20,716 nucleotides of DNA from positions 1 through 20,716 of the forward strand of contig CAVKQB010000038.1 in NCBI GenBank assembly GCA_963658575.1. Reading direction: 5' to 3'. A model generated the notes under the pieces. It was given only the letters and a program-made list of their open reading frames with translations, was not told where the DNA came from and searched no databases. Positions within the stretch are counted from its first letter, which is position 1. Each line of letters opens with the position of its first letter. A program made the position numbers and the translations under genes. The DNA is from W0P28-013 sp963658575. GTDB taxonomy: Bacteria; Bacteroidota; Bacteroidia; Bacteroidales; Paludibacteraceae. Positions 15,800 through 20,716 of this stretch are shown piece after piece.

Positions 15800-15831
15800 T
15801 TTGGCAATTCGGAACTTTTTGTGTACTTTTG
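15800..15831 (+). promoter_or_regulatory. Promoter of the lipoprotein-AsmA operon
   Basis: TTTG (15800-15803), a 20-nt spacer and TACTTTTG (15824-15831) fit the Bacteroidota consensus well. Transcription would start near 15838, about 43 nt before the first ATG. It diverges from the yebC promoter. Confidence 0.75.
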
Positions 15832-15880
15832 CCTTTTGGTTCGAACGACTAATTTTATTCACAAAAAATAGGATTTCGCT

Positions 15881-16285
15881 ATGAAAAAGAGATTGTTTTG
15901 GGCTTTCGGCGTGTTGTGCGTCGTAGCCTTGAGCTTGGCAAGTTGCCAAAAAGACGACGACGGGTTCGACGAAACGTTGCTCATCGGCAAGTGGCAATGC
16001 GGAACCGAATACTATCGTTACGATGCGACTTATTCGGATTTTACTCGTTACAATGGTAATGTCGTGCGAGTAAATGGTTGTACATGGGATACTAAAGACG
16101 ATGTTTCGGAAGATGAAGCACAGCCGTTTACATGGACACTCGAAAAAAGCACGCTCACGCAAATTCACATTATGGAGATGGGCGGAAACGTTCCGAAGGT
16201 TTACACCGTTACGAAACTGACCTCGACTACGCTCTGTTACGAGGACAACTACGGCAAAAGTTACACGTTCACCAAGGTGAACTAA
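15881..16285 (+). CDS. Small lipoprotein, lipocalin-like, probably surface-exported
   Basis: This 134-aa protein begins MKKRLFWAFGVLCVVALSLASC, a lipoprotein signal with the acylated cysteine at residue 22. The next residues, QKDDDGFDE, match the Bacteroidota lipoprotein export signal (Q/K followed by acidic residues after the cysteine), which directs lipoproteins to the cell surface. The mature part begins LLIGKWQCGTEYYRYD and has a repeated strand pattern ending TLCYEDNYGKSYTFTKVN, like small lipocalin-type Bacteroidales proteins (GKW near the start). Function is unknown. It begins about 43 nt after a predicted start site and ends 15 nt before the AsmA-like gene, so the two form an operon. 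Confidence 0.85.
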   Translation: MKKRLFWAFGVLCVVALSLASCQKDDDGFDETLLIGKWQCGTEYYRYDATYSDFTRYNGNVVRVNGCTWDTKDDVSEDEAQPFTWTLEKSTLTQIHIMEMGGNVPKVYTVTKLTSTTLCYEDNYGKSYTFTKVN

Positions 16286-16300
16286 ATCGCGGCACACGCT

Positions 16301-19300
16301 ATGAAGAAAGCCCTAAAAATCGCAGGCTGGACGTTGCTGTCGCTCGTGGCGGCGGTGCTGGTGGCGGTGTGCGTGGCGTGCTATGTGGTGTTCACGCCGG
16401 CGCGGCTCACACCCATCGTGCGCAGTTATCTGCCGCAGTTCGTCACGTGCGATGCCTCCATCGACGAGGCCGATCTCACCTTTTTCAGCTCCTTCCCGCA
16501 GTTTGGCGTGCGCCTCAACAATGTGTGTCTGCGCAATCCGATGGAGGGCGCGCCCAGCGACACGTTGGCGCACGTCGCCTCGCTCGTGGCCACGGTCGAT
16601 GCGTGGGTTTTTCTCTCCGAAGATGCGCTGCTGATAGAGGGCGTGTCGCTCGATGGCGGCTATGCCAACATCTACATCGACAGTGTAGGACGCGCCAACT
16701 ACGACATCGTGGTGCCGTCCGATAGCACGACCGACACCACAACCACCGCTTTGCCGTTCGATGTGCTGAAGGTCAATCTGTTGAAAGTGAACAATTTGCG
16801 TGCTTCGTACATCGACGAGCAGGCGCACATGCGTGCCACCATCGACAATGTGGGGCTTGGGCTGCTTGGGCGTTTGGCCGACGACGAATCGACGGCGCAG
16901 GCGCATCTCCGGCTCGAACGTGTGGCGTTTGCCACGACCGACTCCAGCCGCATGGAGGTCGGTCTGCCCGAACTCGACCTGCGCGCCAAAGCCGATTTGG
17001 TCGGACACGAAGCCTTCGGCGATGTGGTTGTCGCTCTGCAACAACTCGATTTCGCGATGGGCGGCGACCAACTGCTCAAAAAAGCCGACATCACTCTTTC
17101 GGTGCCGTTCAAGGCGAACCTCGAAACGCTCTACGCGCAACTCGATAAAGCCAAAATCGCGCTCGAAAATCACGAAATCATGCTCAATGGCTGGGCGCAA
17201 AAGTCGGACGACGATATCACGCTGGACTTCGACTTCAGCACCAACGTGTGGCGTTTGCCCGAACTGCTAGCACTTGTGCCAGAGACCTACGCCGACCTGC
17301 TCGACGGCATCGAAATTGGTGCTGGCGAAGCCACTTTGAGCGGGCATGTGTCGGGCGTTTACAACGAAAACCGCCTGCCGCTCGTGGCTGCCAAAGTCGA
17401 TTTGAACAAAGCGCGCGTGGCGGTCGATGGCGTGCCGTACAAACTGCACGATGTGGTGGCCAACGTGTCGGCCAACCTCGATTTGAACGACGGCGGCGTG
17501 TGCGATGCCACCATCACGCATCTGCAGGCCAAGACGGGCACTTGCGCCGTCGAAGCCAGCGGAAAAGCTACCGATTTGCTCGGCCGTATGCGCTGCGACA
17601 TGCGCCTGAAAGCCGACATCAATCTGCCCGAACTCGACCCGATTTTGCCCGACAGCCTGAATCTGACGCTGCAAGGTCGCACCAAAGCCGACCTGCACGC
17701 CAAGTTCGCGCTCGACGACGTAACCGCCATGAATCTCGAAAAAATCACGGCCAACGGCACGCTGACTTTCAGCAATTTAGAAGCCGTTTACGACGATAGT
17801 CTGCTGGTTCACGCGCCGCAAATGACACTGGCTCTTGCCTTGCCATACAAGCCCACCGACCGATTCGACGGTTTGCTGCAAGCGCGCATAAAATCGCCCG
17901 ACCTGAAAGCGGAGATGCTCGGCACGCTCGATGCTGCGCTCACCGATGCCGACATCGAACTCGTCGCTTCGAATCCGCTGGACACGACCAAAATGCTTTC
18001 GGCACAGTGCAAATTCGGTATGCAGCGACTGACGGCGCACATGGACACCATCGAGGCCGACATCGTGGCACCGAAAGGCTCGGTAACGCTCTCGCCAAGC
18101 CGCCGCAACGTCAAACAGCCGCGTTTGCGTTGCAACTACAGCAGCGAAACGCTTCGTGCCAAAATGGGTTCTGCGCTCGACATCGACACGAAATTCATGA
18201 ACATATCGGCATCGACCACTTACGACGAAACGCAAGAAAACGCCTATCTGCGGTGGAATCCGACACTCAAAGTCGATTTCAACGAGGGCGCGCTGCGGCT
18301 TGACGGCGTGGCTCCGACCATTCAGATTCCAGCCATCAAATTTGCCTTCACACCGCGCAAATTCGACATCGAAGAGAGCCGCATCATCATCGACCGCTCC
18401 GACTTCGAACTTGATGGCGAGGCGCGCAACATTCGCAAATTTATGCAGGGCAACGGGCTGCTCGAAGGCGAATTCAACTTTGTGTCGAGCCGAGCCGACA
18501 TCGACCAACTGCTGGATTTGGTGAACGGCTTCGGCCAAACCGATTCGGCATCGGTAGAAACGCCCACGGCTACTGCCTCCGCCGATGCTCCTGCCGCCGA
18601 GGACAATCCGTTCATGGTGCCGAAAGGTGTCGATTTGGTGCTGAATACGCACATCGAAAATGCACTTTTTGCGGGCAACAATCTGCAAAATATCGGCGGA
18701 AAAGTTACCGTGAAAGACGGCACCGTGGTGCTCGAACAGATGGGCTTCACCTGCGATGCCGCCGAGATGCAACTCACCGCTATGTACCGCAGCGAACGCC
18801 GCAATCATCTCTTTGCTGGCCTCGATTTTCACCTGCTCAACATCGACATCAAACAGTTGATACACATGGTGCCCGACATCGACACCATATTCCCGATGCT
18901 CAAATCGTTCGAGGGTAGCGCGCAGTTCCATTTGGCCGCCGAAACCTACCTGAAATCGAACTACGACATCAAATTTTCGACCCTGCGCGGTGCTGCCGCC
19001 ATCGAAGGTAAAAATTTGGTGCTGCTCGACAGCGAGACGTTCGGGAAAATTGCGAAACCGCTCATGTTCAGCCGCAAAACGCGCAACTTGGTCGATAGCA
19101 TCAGTGTGGAAGCCACCGTTTTCCGCGACGAGGTCGACCTCTATCCGTTCGTCATGTCGATGGACAAGTATTCGGCGGTGGTTGCTGGTCGCTACGACCT
19201 GAGCAACAACTACAACGCCCATATCGAAACGCTTGCGCCGATACGTTTGGCGTTGCAAATCAAGGGCAATGCCTCCGATTTGGACAATATGCAGTTCAAA

Positions 19301-19417
19301 TTGGTGAAGACCGAATACAGCGACATGTACAAGCCCGAAAAGCGCAATGTAACGCAAGAACGCATTTTGGAACTGAAGAAACTCATTTCCGATTCGCTCA
19401 AACAGAATGTGAAATAG
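16301..19417 (+). CDS. AsmA-like envelope protein
   Basis: This 1038-aa protein has one N-terminal membrane helix (about residues 8-31, TLLSLVAAVLVAVCVACYVVF) and a long periplasmic part. FTPARLTPIVRSYLPQFVTCDASIDEADLTFFSSFPQFGVRLNNV is the typical start of AsmA proteins. The rest is a long run of short beta-strand repeats, as expected for the bridge-like AsmA/TamB/YhdP superfamily, which is linked to lipid transport between inner and outer membranes. A C-terminal AsmA-type region (about 775-960) ends with KSNYDIKFSTLRGAAAIEGKNLVLLDSETFGKIAKPLMF. A Thr/Ala/Pro-rich linker (about 745-770) separates it from the middle. The length is normal for Bacteroidales homologues. It lies in an operon with the lipoprotein before it and ends at a strong terminator. 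Its specific cargo is unknown. Confidence 0.9.
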   Translation: MKKALKIAGWTLLSLVAAVLVAVCVACYVVFTPARLTPIVRSYLPQFVTCDASIDEADLTFFSSFPQFGVRLNNVCLRNPMEGAPSDTLAHVASLVATVDAWVFLSEDALLIEGVSLDGGYANIYIDSVGRANYDIVVPSDSTTDTTTTALPFDVLKVNLLKVNNLRASYIDEQAHMRATIDNVGLGLLGRLADDESTAQAHLRLERVAFATTDSSRMEVGLPELDLRAKADLVGHEAFGDVVVALQQLDFAMGGDQLLKKADITLSVPFKANLETLYAQLDKAKIALENHEIMLNGWAQKSDDDITLDFDFSTNVWRLPELLALVPETYADLLDGIEIGAGEATLSGHVSGVYNENRLPLVAAKVDLNKARVAVDGVPYKLHDVVANVSANLDLNDGGVCDATITHLQAKTGTCAVEASGKATDLLGRMRCDMRLKADINLPELDPILPDSLNLTLQGRTKADLHAKFALDDVTAMNLEKITANGTLTFSNLEAVYDDSLLVHAPQMTLALALPYKPTDRFDGLLQARIKSPDLKAEMLGTLDAALTDADIELVASNPLDTTKMLSAQCKFGMQRLTAHMDTIEADIVAPKGSVTLSPSRRNVKQPRLRCNYSSETLRAKMGSALDIDTKFMNISASTTYDETQENAYLRWNPTLKVDFNEGALRLDGVAPTIQIPAIKFAFTPRKFDIEESRIIIDRSDFELDGEARNIRKFMQGNGLLEGEFNFVSSRADIDQLLDLVNGFGQTDSASVETPTATASADAPAAEDNPFMVPKGVDLVLNTHIENALFAGNNLQNIGGKVTVKDGTVVLEQMGFTCDAAEMQLTAMYRSERRNHLFAGLDFHLLNIDIKQLIHMVPDIDTIFPMLKSFEGSAQFHLAAETYLKSNYDIKFSTLRGAAAIEGKNLVLLDSETFGKIAKPLMFSRKTRNLVDSISVEATVFRDEVDLYPFVMSMDKYSAVVAGRYDLSNNYNAHIETLAPIRLALQIKGNASDLDNMQFKLVKTEYSDMYKPEKRNVTQERILELKKLISDSLKQNVK

Positions 19418-19440
19418 TGCCTTTGCGGCAAAAAAATGCA

Positions 19441-19477
19441 AGAGTTCTGAACTTTTTTGTTCAGAACTCTTTTTTTG
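19441..19477 (+). terminator. Intrinsic terminator of the lipoprotein-AsmA operon
   Basis: A perfect 12-bp stem (agagttctgaac / gttcagaactct) with a 6-nt T loop is followed by six or more T, 23 nt after the AsmA-like stop codon. Confidence 0.93.
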
Positions 19478-19504
19478 GCACGATATTTGTATTAGTTTGC
19501 GCGG

Positions 19505-19597
19505 AAAGTCTTCCAATCGTTTTCTCAAGCGACAGACTTTTCAGTTATTAGGTTATTGTTTGGTGAGTCCGTTGCGCATTCGCGCAACGGATTTTTC
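19505..19597 (+). ncRNA. Candidate small RNA 2, about 90 nt, family not recognised
   Basis: It lies after the AsmA operon terminator and before the converging lipid-kinase gene. A weak promoter box, TTAGTTTG (19492-19499), is one mismatch from TAnnTTTG. Near the predicted start, aaagtct (19505-19511) pairs with agacttt (19534-19540), enclosing tcgttt (19517) paired with aagcga (19527, one G-U) around a 4-nt loop. A terminator follows at 19569-19596. The T-run is on the plus strand only, so the terminator does not serve the minus-strand kinase gene. No open reading frame fits. Confidence 0.5.
19569..19596 (+). terminator. Intrinsic terminator of candidate small RNA 2
   Basis: A perfect 9-bp stem (ccgttgcgc / gcgcaacgg) with a 4-nt loop is followed by ATTTTT. 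It has no upstream protein gene of its own on this strand after the terminator at 19477. Confidence 0.85.
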
Positions 19598-19622
19598 GTT
19601 GTCTGCTTGTGCAGGGCTAAAA

Positions 19623-20561
19623 TTACGGAACGAGCATTTGCACGGCGTTTGGCACCACCTCGATGGTGAACGGTGCTTGCCCCACAAGGTCGACGCCGTC
19701 GGTTTCGACATCGAGTAGGCCGTCGTAGTCGAGCGTGATTTTGGGAGTAACGAATGGGTGTGCCGCTTCGTGTTCGGGCAGGCGGCCGGCGAAGAGCAGT
19801 TTCAGTGCCGAAGGAATCTGTTTCAGTCGCAATTTGCCGACGGCGGTGATGTGCAGCAGTCCGTCGGTTGGCTTGGCATCGGGCACCTGTTTGAGTCCGC
19901 CGCCCGAGTAGCAGCCGTTGCCGATGGCCACGGTCAGAATGGGGCGTTTCACCTCTTTGTTGCTGCTCGTCAGGAGCATGTGGCGCGTTTTCAGTTTGAA
20001 GAGCGCGATGAACACCGCCAGCGAATAGACCCAGCCGCTGCCGCCGAGAATCTTTTTTATCTTGTTGGTGATGCGCACCACCATGCCGTCGAATCCCCAG
20101 CCTGCGCCGTTGATGAAGTAGCGCGTATCTTTTTGTCCGCGTGTGTTGGTGTAGGTTATTTTGCCGATGTCGATGGGTGTGCTGTTGCGCTGGAAAAGTT
20201 GCCGCGCTAGTTGTCGGTAGTTGCGTGTGATGCCCCAGTAGCGCGCCCAGTCGTTGCCGGTGCCGTAGGGGACGAGCGCGAGTGTAACGGCGTTTTTGTC
20301 GGCGATGTTCGATGTGTAGATGCCGTTCACCACTTCGTTGAGTGTGCCGTCGCCGCCCACCACGAGCAGGTGGCGGAAGCCGGTTTCGACCATGGAGCGT
20401 GTTATTTCGATGGCGTGTCCGGGGAAGGCCGTCAGTTGCTCCGAAAAGTTGATTTCGGCTTTTTTCAGTAGGCGGTAGATGCTTTGCCAGTCTTTTTGCA
20501 GCTGGCGTTTGCCAGAATAGGGGTTCACTATCACGCCCCAGCGTTCGTCGCGTAAACTCAT
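19623..20561 (-). CDS. Diacylglycerol/lipid kinase family protein (YegS/DagK/BmrU-like)
   Basis: This 312-aa protein phosphorylates a lipid such as diacylglycerol or a related alcohol using a nucleotide, at the cytoplasmic face of the membrane. The NAD-kinase-like fold signatures are VNPYSGK (12-18), the nucleotide-binding GGDGTLNEVVNGI (69-81), then PYGTGNDWARYWG. In the C-terminal domain come GAGWGFDGMVVRIT, VAIGNGCYSGGGLKQVPDAKPTDGLLHITAV and a final beta segment (LDYDGLLDVETDGVDLVGQAPFTIEVVPNAVQML). All signatures are intact and the length is normal. The exact lipid cannot be told within this family. It is transcribed alone toward the AsmA operon. I see no clear promoter box or terminator for it in the window. 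Confidence 0.93.
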   Translation of the reverse strand: MSLRDERWGVIVNPYSGKRQLQKDWQSIYRLLKKAEINFSEQLTAFPGHAIEITRSMVETGFRHLLVVGGDGTLNEVVNGIYTSNIADKNAVTLALVPYGTGNDWARYWGITRNYRQLARQLFQRNSTPIDIGKITYTNTRGQKDTRYFINGAGWGFDGMVVRITNKIKKILGGSGWVYSLAVFIALFKLKTRHMLLTSSNKEVKRPILTVAIGNGCYSGGGLKQVPDAKPTDGLLHITAVGKLRLKQIPSALKLLFAGRLPEHEAAHPFVTPKITLDYDGLLDVETDGVDLVGQAPFTIEVVPNAVQMLVP

Positions 20562-20716
20562 AGTCTGTTTGTGCCGTTTTTGCTTCGCAAGAATTTCAGA
20601 ATTGGAGGGAAAGGATTGTATTGGTGGATTTGGTTATTTGATGATTTGGAGATTATTATTCATTCTTAATTCGCTGCGCGCATTTTTTCTCCGCTCGGCA
20701 TAGTTCAAACAAGTTT
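20562..20716. other. Intergenic end of the window
   Basis: I see no gene. It has short words also found in the 5600-7000 repeats (ttattcattcttaattcg, gctcggca), suggesting part of the same dispersed non-coding repeat family. Confidence 0.4.

Noticed and set aside
17777..19528. 583-codon minus-strand open frame opposite the AsmA-like gene
   Set aside because: It is antisense to a well-supported protein and spans that operon's terminator. His/Arg/Phe/Val-rich composition is typical of a shadow frame.

Overview
The window comes from a Bacteroidota genome, almost certainly Bacteroidales. It has two SusC/SusD outer-membrane uptake pairs, lipoproteins with Bacteroidota-type N-termini, a YebC starting with MGRAFEFRKARK, and promoters of the Bacteroidota form TTTG-N19-20-TAnnTTTG. 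I cannot place the genus.

Layout. Positions 1-4839 (minus strand) hold locus A: susC, susD and the first codons of a third exported protein. Positions 4840-7148 are a largely non-coding 2.3 kb region with a Hin/Mpi-type serine recombinase at 5902-6519 and several repeat families. Positions 7149-14525 (plus strand) hold locus B: an unknown lipoprotein, susC, susD and a secreted protein with three internal repeats, ended by a strong terminator. Then come a candidate small RNA (about 14690-14781), yebC (minus), an operon of a small lipoprotein and a 1038-aa AsmA-like protein (plus) with its own terminator, a second candidate small RNA (about 19505-19597), and a diacylglycerol/lipid kinase (minus).

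The main observation is the arrangement of the two loci. A and B are divergent paralogues. Each begins with nearly the same 77-84 nt leader, so the two leaders form a long inverted repeat. The homology stops sharply at 4939 and 7037. Only the left copy has a promoter next to it: a perfect TTTG-N19-TATATTTG a few bases inside the enclosed segment. The right copy has none that I can see. The enclosed segment also encodes a serine invertase. This is the geometry of a Hin-like switch: inverting about 4940-7036 would move the promoter from locus A to locus B, giving alternative expression of two surface uptake systems. In addition, the two susC genes share a 315-bp block with only two mismatches, covering the N-terminal extension and TonB box, while the flanking sequence is diverged. 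That indicates recent recombination or gene conversion between them. The switch is an inference; it predicts one alternative junction that reads or PCR can test.

Neither locus carries a recognisable glycosidase, sigma/anti-sigma pair or two-component regulator inside this window, so the substrates are unknown.
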